This document shows, in pieces, positions 37,217 to 45,859 of a stretch of DNA of 64,000 bases. Source of the stretch: Streptomyces goshikiensis (GTDB taxonomy: Bacteria > Actinomycetota > Actinomycetes > Streptomycetales > Streptomycetaceae); NCBI RefSeq assembly GCF_014650555.1, contig NZ_BMVE01000002.1, positions 372,001 to 436,000 on the forward strand. Direction: 5' to 3'. Numbering within the stretch: the stretch's first letter is position 1; every line of letters begins with the position of its first letter. The position numbers were made by a program, and so were the translations under genes. The notes under the pieces are model-generated. The model was not told the origin of the DNA and did not search any database. It saw nothing but the letters and a program-made list of their open reading frames with translations.

Positions 37217-38700
37217 GCGCCGGACGCCTGTACGGGGTCGGGCTCGGCCCCGGCGACCCGTCCCTGATGACGCTGCGGGCCGTCGAGGTCATCGCCGAGG
37301 CGGACGTCATCGCCTACCACAGCGCCCGCCACGGCCGCTCCATCGCCCGCTCCATCGCGGCGAAGCACCTGCGCGCCGACCACGTCGAGGAACCGCTGGT
37401 CTACCCGGTCACCACCGAGACCACCGACCACCCCGGCGGCTACCAGGGGGCGATGGAGGAGTTCTACGAGGACTGCGCCGCCCGCCTCGCCGCGCACCTG
37501 GACGCCGGCCGGACCGTCGCCGTGCTCGCCGAGGGCGACCCGCTCTTCTACGGCTCGTACATGCACATGCACAAGCGGCTCGCCGACCGGTACGAGGCCG
37601 AGGTCATCCCCGGCGTCACCTCCGTCAGCGCCGCCGCCGCCCGCCTCGGGACCCCGCTGGTGGAGGGCGAGGAGGTGCTGACCATCCTGCCCGGCACCCT
37701 GCCGGAGGAGGAGCTCACCGCCCGCCTCGCCGCCACCGACTCGGCCGTCGTGATGAAGCTCGGCCGCACCTTCCCCGCCGTGCGGCGCGCCATGGAGGCC
37801 AGCGGCCGCCTCGCCGAGGCCCGCTACGTGGAGCGCGCCACGATGGCGGGCGAGCGGACCGGGATCCTCGCCGACACCGACGCCGAGACCGTCCCGTACT
37901 TCGCCGTCGCCGTCGTCCCCAGCCGGATCGGGAACCCCGGCAGCGTGCCCTCCGGGCCCGGCGGCGTCGTGGTCGTCGGCACCGGTCCGGCCGGGCCGCT
38001 GTGGCTGACCCCCGAGACCCGGCGGGCGCTGGCCGACGCCGAGGTGCTCGTCGGGTACACGACGTACCTGGACCGGGTGCCCGTGAAGCCGGGCCAGATC
38101 CGGCACGGCTCCGACAACAAGGTGGAGTCCGAGCGCGCCGAGTTCGCCCTCGACCTCGCCCGGCGCGGCAAGCGCGTCGCCGTGGTCTCCGGCGGTGACC
38201 CCGGAGTCTTCGCCATGGCGACCGCCGTCCTGGAGGTCGCCGGGCAGCCGGAGTACAAGGACGTCCAGGTCAAGGTCCTGCCGGGGGTGACCGCCGCCAA
38301 CGCGGCCGCCGCCGCGGCCGGAGCCCCGCTCGGCCACGACTACGCCACGATCTCCCTGTCCGACCGGCTCAAGCCCTGGGAGGTCATCGCGGAGCGGCTG
38401 CGCGCGGCCGCCGCGGCCGACCTGGTGCTGGCCCTGTACAACCCCGGCTCCCGCAGCCGCACCTGGCAGGTCGCCCAGGCCAAGGAGCTCCTGCTGGAGC
38501 TGCGTTCCCCGCAGACCCCGGTGGTCGTCGCCCGCGACGTGGGCGGCCCCACCCAGACGGTGCGCGTCGTCACGCTCGCCGAACTGGAGCCGGCCGAGGT
38601 GGACATGCGCACGATCCTGCTGATCGGCTCCTCGCAGACCCAGGTCACGGACCGCCCCGACGGCACCCGTGTCACCTGGACCCCGCGCCGCTACCCGTGA
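37213..38700 (+). CDS. cobIJ: CobI-CobJ fusion: precorrin-2 C20- and precorrin-3B C17-methyltransferase
   Basis: A 495-residue fusion of two uroporphyrin-III-type methyltransferases. The N-terminal CobI half (about 1-245) begins '[20 protein letters not shown]', and has the SAM motif '[16 protein letters not shown]'. The C-terminal CobJ half (about 252-495) begins '[20 protein letters not shown]' and has '[12 protein letters not shown]'. The two steps flank cobG's reaction (precorrin-2 to 3A, then 3B to 4). The ATG overlaps the cobH stop by ATGA. This CobIJ fusion is known in several actinobacteria. Confidence 0.95.
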   Translation: MSAGRLYGVGLGPGDPSLMTLRAVEVIAEADVIAYHSARHGRSIARSIAAKHLRADHVEEPLVYPVTTETTDHPGGYQGAMEEFYEDCAARLAAHLDAGRTVAVLAEGDPLFYGSYMHMHKRLADRYEAEVIPGVTSVSAAAARLGTPLVEGEEVLTILPGTLPEEELTARLAATDSAVVMKLGRTFPAVRRAMEASGRLAEARYVERATMAGERTGILADTDAETVPYFAVAVVPSRIGNPGSVPSGPGGVVVVGTGPAGPLWLTPETRRALADAEVLVGYTTYLDRVPVKPGQIRHGSDNKVESERAEFALDLARRGKRVAVVSGGDPGVFAMATAVLEVAGQPEYKDVQVKVLPGVTAANAAAAAAGAPLGHDYATISLSDRLKPWEVIAERLRAAAAADLVLALYNPGSRSRTWQVAQAKELLLELRSPQTPVVVARDVGGPTQTVRVVTLAELEPAEVDMRTILLIGSSQTQVTDRPDGTRVTWTPRRYP

Positions 38701-38722
38701 CGGCGCCGGCGCGCTGAACGCC

Positions 38723-38754
38723 GAAGGCCCGGGGCGCCGCCGCCCCGGGCCTTC
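38723..38754. terminator. Bidirectional hairpin between cobIJ and cobK
   Basis: Perfect 14-bp stem GAAGGCCCGGGGCG / CGCCCCGGGCCTTC with loop CCGC, located between the convergent ends of cobIJ (38700) and cobK (38773). Confidence 0.8.
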
Positions 38755-38772
38755 CGTCTCACACCGATGCGG

Positions 38773-39546
38773 TCAGGCGCCGCCCAGCCAGGCCAGGACC
38801 TCCGCGACCCCGGAGGCCTCCGGGACGCCCGCGGGCACCGGGGGGCGGCTGACGACGAGCACCGGAATGCCGGCCTCGCGGGCCGCGGTGAGCTTGGGAG
38901 CGGTGGCCGAGCCGCCGCTGTCCTTCGTCACCACCACGTCGATGCGGTGCCGGGCCAGCAGCTCCCGTTCGTCGTCGAGGCCGAACGGGCCCCGGGCGAG
39001 GAGGACTTCCAGCTGCGCGGGCCGCGGCCCCTGCGGCGGGTCCACCGAACGCACCAGGAACCAGGTGCCGTCGAGCGCGGCGAAGCTGTGCAGGCCCATC
39101 CGTCCGGTGGTCAGGAAGGCCCGCGCGCCGAGCCCCGGCAGCAGGGCGGCCGCCTCGGCGAGGGAGCCGGCGAAGGTCCAGGCGTCGCCGGGCCCCGGGG
39201 TCCACCCCGGGCGGCGCAGCGCCAGCAGCGGGATCCCCGAAAGGGCCGCCGCCCCCGCCGCGTTGAAGCTCATGCGCTCCGCGAACGGGTGGGTGGCGTC
39301 CACCAGGTGCGTGACCCCGTGGGCGCGGATCCAGTCGGCCAGGCCCGCCGGCCCGCCGAAGCCCCCGACGCGGGTCTCGCCCGGCGGCAGCACCGGGCGG
39401 GCGACCCGGCCGGCGAGCGAGGTGGTCACGCGGTACGGGGCGGGCTCCAGGGCCTCCGCGAGGAGCCGGGCCTCCGTCGTGCCGCCCAGGACCAGGACGT
39501 GCCCGGGGCCGGGCCGCCCGGTGGGGACACCCGGTTCAGCAGGCAT
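38773..39546 (-). CDS. cobK: Precorrin-6A reductase (CobK)
   Basis: A 257-residue CobK/CbiJ reductase using NADPH to reduce precorrin-6A to 6B. 'VLVLGGTTEARLLAEAL' (about 17-33) is the N-terminal family signature, and 'THLVDATHPFAERMSFNAAG' (about 80-100) and 'VVVTKDSGGSATAPKLTAAR' (about 205-225) are the others. The ATG at 39546 overlaps the cobM stop region (11 bp), showing a single operon with cobM and cobL. The gene ends 18 bp before the shared terminator. Confidence 0.94.
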   Translation of the reverse strand: MPAEPGVPTGRPGPGHVLVLGGTTEARLLAEALEPAPYRVTTSLAGRVARPVLPPGETRVGGFGGPAGLADWIRAHGVTHLVDATHPFAERMSFNAAGAAALSGIPLLALRRPGWTPGPGDAWTFAGSLAEAAALLPGLGARAFLTTGRMGLHSFAALDGTWFLVRSVDPPQGPRPAQLEVLLARGPFGLDDERELLARHRIDVVVTKDSGGSATAPKLTAAREAGIPVLVVSRPPVPAGVPEASGVAEVLAWLGGA

Positions 39547-40285
39547 GCCGGTCGCGCTCGGGGGAGTACAGGTGGCTGTCCCGGAACTGCTCGGCGCCCA
39601 GCGTGCGGCCCACCACGATCACCGCGGTCCGCACCAGCCCGGCCTCCTCCACCTGGCCCGCGATGTCGGCGAGGGTACCGCGCAGGATCAGCTCGTCGGG
39701 GCGGCTCGCCATCGCCACCACCGCCACCGGGCAGTCGGCCCCGTAGTGCGGCAGCAGTTCCTCCGCCACCCGCCGCGCGTACCGCGTCGCCAGGTGCAGC
39801 ACCAGCAGCGCCCCGCTGCGGCCCAGCGTGGCGAGGTCCTCGCCGGGCGGCATCGGCGTGGCCTGCTGGGCGATCCGGGTCAGGATGACCGTCTGGCCGA
39901 CGGTGGGCACGGTCAGCTCCCGCTTCAGCGCGGCGGCCGCGGCGGCGAACGCCGGCACGCCCGGGACCACCTCGTACGGGATGCCCGCCGCGTCCAGGCG
40001 CCGCATCTGCTCCGCGACGGCGCTGAAGACGGACGGGTCGCCGGAGTGCAGCCGCGCCACGTCGTGGCCCGCCTCGTGGGCCCGTACAAACTCGGCCGTG
40101 ATCTCGTCCAGGTCGAGCCCCGAGGTGTCGACCAGCCGGGCGTCCGCCGGGCACTCGGCCAGCATCTCGCGCGGGACCAGGCTGCCCGCGTACAGGCAGA
40201 CGGGGGCGGCGGCCAGGGTCCGCGCGCCGCGCACCGTGATCAGGTCGGCGGCGCCGGGGCCCGCTCCGATGAAGTACACGGTCAT
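39536..40285 (-). CDS. cobM: Precorrin-4 C11-methyltransferase (CobM)
   Basis: A 249-residue SAM-dependent methyltransferase of the CobM/CbiF family. 'VYFIGAGPGAADLITVRGAR' is the N-terminal signature; 'VARLHSGDPSVFSAVAEQMR' is the SAM-binding loop; and 'GVPAFAAAAAALKRELTVP' is also conserved. It methylates C-11 of precorrin-4 to precorrin-5, upstream of CobL and CobK in the pathway. The ATG overlaps the cobL stop (ATGA), and its own stop overlaps cobK by 11 bp. Confidence 0.95.
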   Translation of the reverse strand: MTVYFIGAGPGAADLITVRGARTLAAAPVCLYAGSLVPREMLAECPADARLVDTSGLDLDEITAEFVRAHEAGHDVARLHSGDPSVFSAVAEQMRRLDAAGIPYEVVPGVPAFAAAAAALKRELTVPTVGQTVILTRIAQQATPMPPGEDLATLGRSGALLVLHLATRYARRVAEELLPHYGADCPVAVVAMASRPDELILRGTLADIAGQVEEAGLVRTAVIVVGRTLGAEQFRDSHLYSPERDRHAC

Positions 40286-41550
40286 GACTGGGTCTTCCTG
40301 TCGCTGGGGGAGGGCTTCGTTACGGACCACTGGGTCACCGGCATCGCCTGCCGCCAGCCGGTGAAACCGCCGACCGGCACCGCGTGCGCCACGGCCAGCT
40401 TCACCAGCTCGCCGCCGTAGCGCTTGTGGCGCTCGGAGAGCACCGCCTCCGACTCCAGCGTGACGGTGTTCACCACCAGCCGGCCGCCGGGGGCCAATGC
40501 CTCCCAGGCCGCGTCCAGCAGCCCCGGAGCGGTCAGGCCGCCGCCGATGAACACCGCGTCGGGAGCCGGGAGCCCGGCCAGCGCGGCCGGGGCCGCCCCC
40601 GTCACCACGCGCAGCCCGGGCACGCCGAGCGCCGTCGCGTTGCGGGCGATCCGCGCGGCCCGCTCCGGGACCCGCTCCACGGTCACCGCCCGGCAGGAGG
40701 GGTGCGTCCGCATCCACTCGATGCCGATGGAACCGGAGCCGCCGCCGATGTCCCACAGCAGCTCGCCGGGGGCCGGGGCCAGCGCGCACAGGGTCGCGGC
40801 CCGCACGTGCCGCTTGGTGAGCTGGCCGTCGTGCTCGTACGCGGTGTCCGGCAGCCCCGGGGTCGCGCCGAGCCGCGGGGCGGCGGCGTCCGGATCCCGG
40901 CGGCAGTCGACCGCCACCACGTTCAGGGGGTCGCCGGGCGCGTGGTCCCAGCCGTCGGCCCGGCCCTCGTACGTGTCCTCGCGCTCGGAGCCGAGCTGTT
41001 CCAGCACCCGCATCCGGCTCGGCCCGAAGCCCCGCTCGCACAGCAGCGCCGCGATCTCGCCCGGGGACGCCGCCCCGGCGCTCAGCACCAGCACCCGCCG
41101 GCCCTCGTACAGCCGGGCCGCGAGCCGGGCCACCGGGCGCCCGACCACCGTGACGACCTCCGTGTCCTCCACCGGCCAGCCCAGCCGGGCGCAGGCGTAG
41201 GAGACGGACGAGGGGTGCGGGTGGACCCGCAGCGCCTCCGCGCCCAGCTCCTCGGACAGGGCGCGGCCGATCCCGTAGAACATGGGGTCCCCGCTGGCCA
41301 GCACCGCGATCCGGCGCCCCGCGTGCTCGGCCGCCAGCTTCGGCACCGCCGGCCGCAGCGGGCTGGGCCAGGACACCCGCAGGCCCGGGCAGGCGTCCGG
41401 CGGCAGCAGGTCCAGCTGCCGGGGCCCGCCGATCAGTACCTCGGCGGAGGCCAGCGCGGCCCGCGCGCCGGCGGTGAGTCCGGCCCAGCCGTCGGCGCCG
41501 AGGCCGACGACGGCCACCGGCAGGGGCGTGGGGGGTGCTGCGGAGCTCAC
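40282..41550 (-). CDS. cobL: Precorrin-6Y C5,15-methyltransferase (decarboxylating), CobL (CbiE-CbiT fusion)
   Basis: A 422-residue fusion. The CbiE-like N-terminal part (about 1-215, 'VAVVGLGADGWAGLTAGARA' and 'ASGDPMFYGIGRAL') methylates and the CbiT-like C-terminal part (about 235-410, 'ELLWDIGGGSGSIGIEWM' SAM motif) methylates at C-15 and decarboxylates the acetate side chain to give precorrin-8. The start overlaps the MFS gene's stop by four bases. No frameshift or missing motif is seen. Confidence 0.95.
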   Translation of the reverse strand: MSSAAPPTPLPVAVVGLGADGWAGLTAGARAALASAEVLIGGPRQLDLLPPDACPGLRVSWPSPLRPAVPKLAAEHAGRRIAVLASGDPMFYGIGRALSEELGAEALRVHPHPSSVSYACARLGWPVEDTEVVTVVGRPVARLAARLYEGRRVLVLSAGAASPGEIAALLCERGFGPSRMRVLEQLGSEREDTYEGRADGWDHAPGDPLNVVAVDCRRDPDAAAPRLGATPGLPDTAYEHDGQLTKRHVRAATLCALAPAPGELLWDIGGGSGSIGIEWMRTHPSCRAVTVERVPERAARIARNATALGVPGLRVVTGAAPAALAGLPAPDAVFIGGGLTAPGLLDAAWEALAPGGRLVVNTVTLESEAVLSERHKRYGGELVKLAVAHAVPVGGFTGWRQAMPVTQWSVTKPSPSDRKTQS

Positions 41551-42755
41551 TGCGCGCTACCTCGGACGGAAGACGGAGAGGGGTGGACCCGCAGCCTACT
41601 GGTGCGCAGCCCCGGCTCCAGGACCAGGGTGACCACCACCGACACCGCCGCCAGCACCGTCATCGCGACCGCCGCCGAGGTGTACTGGGCGAGGGCCCCG
41701 GCGAGAGCCGCGCAGACCCCTTGCAGGGTCAGCATCCCGGCCGAGTGCAGGCCCAGCGCCTGGCCCTGGGTGCCCTCCGGGAGCAGTGCGACCAGCCGCT
41801 CCTGCATCAGCAGCCCCGCCGAGTAGCCGACGGAGGCCAGGGTCACGGTGACCGTCGCGACGACCGGTCCGGGCTCCAGCGCGAACGCCAGGTACGGCGC
41901 GGCGAGCAGCAGGCGCAGCGGGGCCGCGAGCCGGGCCCGCAGCCGCGCGGGCAGGTAGCGCCCGGCGACGGTGTCCCCGGCGAGCATCCCGGCGGCGGCG
42001 CCGGCGAAGAGCAGCCCGGCGTGGGCCGCGTCGTAGGGGACGAACAGGGACTCGCAGCCGACGATCAGTCCGTTCGGCACCCACAGGGCGAGGTAGAGGG
42101 TGCGCCGGGCCGGGTCGGAGAGCAGGGCGGCGTTGCCGCGCCAGGTCGCGGCCACCGAGGGCCGCCCGCTCGCGCGCGGCTCCCGCCGCCGCAGCCCGAA
42201 CCGTACGGTGACCACGGCCGCGGCCGAGAGCCCGGCGGCGGCCAGCAGCGCCCCGCGCGGGGAGAGCGCGGCGACGAGCAGCCCGCCGAGGGCGTACCCG
42301 GCGATCTGGGTCACCCCGGCGCAGACGGCGAGCAGCGACCGGCCCGGCAGGTAGTCCCCGGGCGGCAGGATCTCGGTGAGCAGCCCGTACCGGACCCCGC
42401 CGGCGAGCGAGTCGGCGAGCCCCTGGCCGAGGAGCACCGCGAACACCGCCCACAGCGGCAGCCCCGGGACGCACAGCAGCAGGGTGGCGAGCGCGCCGGC
42501 GGCCGAGAGCCCGCCGAGGGCCGCGCGCGGGGGCAGCCGGTCCGCGGCGGAGAGCAGCAGCGTCGCGCCGAGCAACTGCGCGAAGGACGGGCCGAACATG
42601 CCGAGCGCGGAGAGGAGCGGGCTGCCGGTGCGGTCGTAGACGAGGACGGCGAGCGCGAGCCCGCTCACGGTGGAGGCGCCGACGCGCAGGGCGGCCGCGG
42701 CGAAGAAGGGGGTGAACTCGGGCGTGCGGGCGATGGAGCGGTAGGTCCGGGGCAT
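41547..42755 (-). CDS. MFS transporter cotranscribed with cobLMK
   Basis: A 402-residue protein with about 12 membrane helices and the loop 'DRLPPRAALGG' and 'AGRYLPARLRARLA' regions of an MFS drug/solute carrier. It is the first gene of the operon MFS-cobL-cobM-cobK and its stop overlaps the cobL start by four bases. Close coupling suggests a role in B12 metabolism (cobalt, cobyrinate or metabolite transport), but sequence alone does not show a substrate. The ArsR-type regulator is divergent with 137 bp between. Confidence 0.85.
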   Translation of the reverse strand: MPRTYRSIARTPEFTPFFAAAALRVGASTVSGLALAVLVYDRTGSPLLSALGMFGPSFAQLLGATLLLSAADRLPPRAALGGLSAAGALATLLLCVPGLPLWAVFAVLLGQGLADSLAGGVRYGLLTEILPPGDYLPGRSLLAVCAGVTQIAGYALGGLLVAALSPRGALLAAAGLSAAAVVTVRFGLRRREPRASGRPSVAATWRGNAALLSDPARRTLYLALWVPNGLIVGCESLFVPYDAAHAGLLFAGAAAGMLAGDTVAGRYLPARLRARLAAPLRLLLAAPYLAFALEPGPVVATVTVTLASVGYSAGLLMQERLVALLPEGTQGQALGLHSAGMLTLQGVCAALAGALAQYTSAAVAMTVLAAVSVVVTLVLEPGLRTSRLRVHPSPSSVRGSAQ

Positions 42756-42794
42756 GCGGGGAGTGTCCGGGGAGCACCGCCGGGGCCCTTAATG

Positions 42795-42812
42795 TTTCGC
42801 CTGCACGCGAAA
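42795..42812. promoter_or_regulatory. Palindromic candidate operator between MFS and ArsR-type gene
   Basis: TTTCGC (42795-42800) and GCGAAA (42807-42812) form a 6-bp inverted repeat with a 6-base spacer in the divergent promoter region. The flanking bases (AATG) are AT-rich for this genome. This is a plausible site for the adjacent ArsR-type regulator, autoregulating and controlling the MFS operon. Confidence 0.4.
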
Positions 42813-42892
42813 GCCCGAGGCCGGGAGCCGGGAGCCGGCGGCTGGGAGTCGGAGGCCTGGGACGGGTGTAGGACACGGGGCGGGGGCGGGAG

Positions 42893-43873
42893 ATGGGCTG
42901 GTGGCGGATCGACACCGATGCGCTGGCGGGCAGCCGGTTCGTGGTGTCGGCGCTGGCCGAGACCACGGCGGCGCTGATGGCGCTGCGGTGGCGCAGCGCA
43001 GGCCACCCCGGCGAGCGGGACTGGCTCGCGGCCCGGTTGCCCGCGTTCCAGGAGTACCTGGCCGCCGAACCGGTCACCGCCGAGGTGCTGCGGGCGGCCC
43101 TCGGGCGGCAGTGGATCGCCGACTACCTGACCCCGCCGCCGGACGGCCGCCCCTTCGAGGAGGAGCTGGAGTCGATCCGCGCGACCCCGGACGCGGTGGT
43201 GCGGACGAACCTGCGCGCCGCCTCGCGTCCGGCCGGGGCGGCCCTGCGCGCCCGGGGGCTGGGCCCGCGCACCGCCGAGCTGCTGGAGTGGGTCTGGGCC
43301 GAGGCCGTGCGCCCCGACTGGGAGCGCCGTCGCCGGGTCGCCGAGGCCGATGTCCTGGTCCGCACCCGGCAGTTGAGCCTCGGCGGATGGTCGGCGGCCC
43401 TGTCGGGGATGCGGCCGGGGATGGCCTGGCTCGGCGAGGGACGGCTGCGGATCAACCTCCAGCAGCGCCCGCCGCGCGGGCTGTCGGGGGAGGCCGGGCT
43501 GGTCTTCGTACCCGTGACGCCCCGGCACGGGTGGGTGGCCTGGCGGGGGGCCCACCGGCACGCCCTGGTGTATCCGTGCGAGGGCCAGCTCACCCAGCCG
43601 GACACGGCGCCGGCCCCGCAGGCGCTGGTCGCCCTGCTCGGGCCGGTGCGGGCGCGGGTGCTGGTGCTGCTGGAGAGCCCGAAGTCCACGACCCAGCTGG
43701 TCGCGCTGACCGGGCTGAGCCTGGGCGCGGTGGCCGGCCAGCTGAAGGTGCTGCTGGCGGCCGGCCTGATCCTGCGCCGCCGCACGGGCCGCACCGTGCT
43801 GTACACCCGGGTGGCGGCCGGAGACGTCCTGGTCTCGGCGACCACGGAGGGCCCGCGGGCGCCCCGGGTGTGA
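42893..43873 (+). CDS. ArsR-type winged-helix transcriptional regulator with DUF5937-type N-terminal domain
   Basis: A 326-residue regulator. The C-terminal winged helix (about 245-305) is ArsR-like: 'PVRARVLVLLESPKSTTQLV' and 'LSLGAVAGQLKVLLAAGLI'. The N-terminal 230 residues match the DUF5937-type domain usual in such Streptomyces regulators ('RFVVSALAETTAALMALRWR'). No metal-binding cysteine motif is visible, so metal sensing is not supported. It is divergent from the MFS-cobLMK operon and is followed by an FAD monooxygenase gene in the same direction (79 bp gap). Which of these it controls is not shown. Confidence 0.85.
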   Translation: MGWWRIDTDALAGSRFVVSALAETTAALMALRWRSAGHPGERDWLAARLPAFQEYLAAEPVTAEVLRAALGRQWIADYLTPPPDGRPFEEELESIRATPDAVVRTNLRAASRPAGAALRARGLGPRTAELLEWVWAEAVRPDWERRRRVAEADVLVRTRQLSLGGWSAALSGMRPGMAWLGEGRLRINLQQRPPRGLSGEAGLVFVPVTPRHGWVAWRGAHRHALVYPCEGQLTQPDTAPAPQALVALLGPVRARVLVLLESPKSTTQLVALTGLSLGAVAGQLKVLLAAGLILRRRTGRTVLYTRVAAGDVLVSATTEGPRAPRV

Positions 43874-43952
43874 GCCTTTCCGCCCCCGGGATGCCTCGGG
43901 GCGCCCCGGCCGGGACGGCCTGTTCCGCGGCCGTCCCGCGAGACTCGCCGGT

Positions 43953-45398
43953 ATGGACAACGAGACGGACAACCACTCGGCAGGTTCTCCCACGAGCCGT
44001 CCGAACGACCCCGCCGCGCAGGACCACGCGCAGGACCACGCGGTGGTGCTCGGCGCGGGCCTGGCCGGGCTGCTCGCCGCCCGGGTGCTCGCCACGAAGT
44101 TCGCCCGCGTCACCCTCGTCGAGCGGGACGAACTGCCCGAGGCCGGGCCGGCGTTCCGGCCCGGCGTCCCGCAGTCCCGGCACGTGCACGTGCTGTGGTC
44201 GCGCGGCCTGGAGCTGATGGAACAAATGCTTCCGGGGATCACCGGAAAGCTGGTGGCGGCCGGGGCCGTGGTGCTGGAATCGCCCCGGGACTTCCTCTGG
44301 CTGAGCCCCGCCGGCTGGTTCGGCGCCGTCCCCGGCGCCGAAGTCCTCCTCGCCGGCCGGGAGGTCATCGACTGGACGGTGCGCCAGGAGGTGCTGCGGG
44401 ACGGGCGCATCCGGGTGCGGGCCGGCTCCGCGGCCACCGGGCTCGTCGCCGGCGCCGACGGCGGCTCGGTGACCGGCGTGCGACTGCGCGAGGGCGAGCC
44501 GCTGACCGCGCGCCTCGTGGTCGACGCCACCGGCCGCACCTCCAAGGCCTCCGACTGGCTGGCGGCCCTGGGGTACGAGGTCCCCGAGGCCTCCCGCTGC
44601 GATTCCCGTCTCGCCTACTCCAGCCGCTCCTTCGCGGCCCCGAAGGACCCCGGGCGGCGCTGGCGCGGCGTGTACGTCCAGGGCCGGCCGGACAGCCCGC
44701 GCGGGGGCGTGCTGGTCCCGCTGGACGGTGACCGCTGGCTGGTGACCCTGCTCGGGTACGGCAGCGGGCACGCCCCGCCCACCAAGGACGAGGAGTTCCT
44801 CGACTTCGCCCGTACGCTGCGCAGCCCCGCCCTCTACGACGCCATCCGCGACGCGGAACCCCTCTCCCCGGCCACCGGGTTCCGGGGGACGGCGAACGAG
44901 TGGCGCCACTACGAGCGGGTGGAGCGCTGGCCGGCCGGGTTCATCGTCCTCGGCGACGCCGCGTGCCGGTTCAACCCCGTGTACGGGCACGGGATGACGG
45001 TGGCCGCGCTCGCGGCCGACGCCCTCGCCGCCGCGATCCGCGACCTGGGACCGGCCGAGATCCCGGGCGCGGCCCGCCGGCTCCAGCGGCGGACGGCCGC
45101 CGCGGCGGAGGTGGCCTGGCAGATCGCCACCAGCGAGGACCAGCGCTACCCGGGGACGGAGGGGCCGCCGCCGGACCGGGCCACCCGGATCCTCCAGAAG
45201 TACATGTCCCGGGTGATGGCGGGGGCCACCGCCGATCCGGGGATCTCCGCGCCCTTCTTCGGCGTCCTGTCCCTGTCCGCCCCGCCGAACACCCTCCTCA
45301 GCCCGGGCACGGTGGTGCGCGTCCTGTCCAAGTGGCGCCTCCCCACGGCCCCGGAGACCACCGCCTACCCCTCCCACCACGGCCCGCCGGGGGCGTAG
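43953..45398 (+). CDS. FAD-dependent monooxygenase/oxidoreductase
   Basis: A 481-residue flavoprotein. The dinucleotide-binding motif 'VVLGAGLAGLLAARVLATKF' is at about 31-50; the aromatic-hydroxylase-type 'GFIVLGDAACRFNPVYGHGM' motif is at about 330-350. The overall layout resembles FAD-dependent monooxygenases such as squalene-epoxidase-like, halogenase-like or geranylgeranyl-reductase-like enzymes. The substrate is unknown. The first 25 residues are an Asp/His/Gln-rich polar extension with no membrane segment. It lies between the ArsR-type regulator and the metE riboswitch. Confidence 0.82.
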   Translation: MDNETDNHSAGSPTSRPNDPAAQDHAQDHAVVLGAGLAGLLAARVLATKFARVTLVERDELPEAGPAFRPGVPQSRHVHVLWSRGLELMEQMLPGITGKLVAAGAVVLESPRDFLWLSPAGWFGAVPGAEVLLAGREVIDWTVRQEVLRDGRIRVRAGSAATGLVAGADGGSVTGVRLREGEPLTARLVVDATGRTSKASDWLAALGYEVPEASRCDSRLAYSSRSFAAPKDPGRRWRGVYVQGRPDSPRGGVLVPLDGDRWLVTLLGYGSGHAPPTKDEEFLDFARTLRSPALYDAIRDAEPLSPATGFRGTANEWRHYERVERWPAGFIVLGDAACRFNPVYGHGMTVAALAADALAAAIRDLGPAEIPGAARRLQRRTAAAAEVAWQIATSEDQRYPGTEGPPPDRATRILQKYMSRVMAGATADPGISAPFFGVLSLSAPPNTLLSPGTVVRVLSKWRLPTAPETTAYPSHHGPPGA

Positions 45399-45499
45399 CG
45401 GCCACCGGCAGCCGCCCACCGCCCGCGCGGCGGGCCCGCGGTCATCAGAGATCGGCAGGTCGTCTGACCCCGATCTGACATTCGGCTCCCGTAAGGTGG

Positions 45500-45710
45500 G
45501 CCGTGCAGCTGGTTCGCCCCCGTCCGCCAGGCGGGAAGCGTCGTAAGAGGGAACCCGGTGGGAATCCGGGACTGCCCCGCAGCGGTGAGCGAGAACGACC
45601 GCCGTCATACGCACTGGGCCCGGACGGGCCTGGGAAGCGACGGCCAGTAGGTGTCCGTCCCCGACCGACAGGTCGGGGCAGGCGTGCCCGCGAGTCCGAA
45701 GACCTGCCCG
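45500..45710 (+). ncRNA. Cobalamin riboswitch upstream of metE
   Basis: The core 'GAGGGAACCCGGTGGGAATC' and CGGGACTGCCCCGCAGCGG (45548-45585) is the B12-box helix and loop. 'GCACTGGGCC' (about 45610) and 'CTGGGAAGCGACGG' (about 45629) follow, and 'GAGTCCGAAGACCTGCC' (45692-45708) closes the aptamer as in many actinobacterial cobalamin riboswitches. A hairpin (CCGACCGACAGGTCGG, 45661-45676) lies within. About 150 nt separate it from the metE start, enough for an expression platform. MetE is B12-independent, so repression by B12 is expected. 45399-45499 holds the promoter region and nothing else visible. Confidence 0.94.
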
Positions 45711-45859
45711 TTGCCCGCCGTGCGGACCCACGTCCGCGCGCGGAGATTCCGGTGACCTCTCGGGCGGGTCGGCGTGCACCTCTGCCATCCCTTCGCGTTC
45801 GCGTGCCCGTGTCCCGTCGCCGGGATCCGTCCTCAGACACGCTCGCGAAGGAGAGTTCT

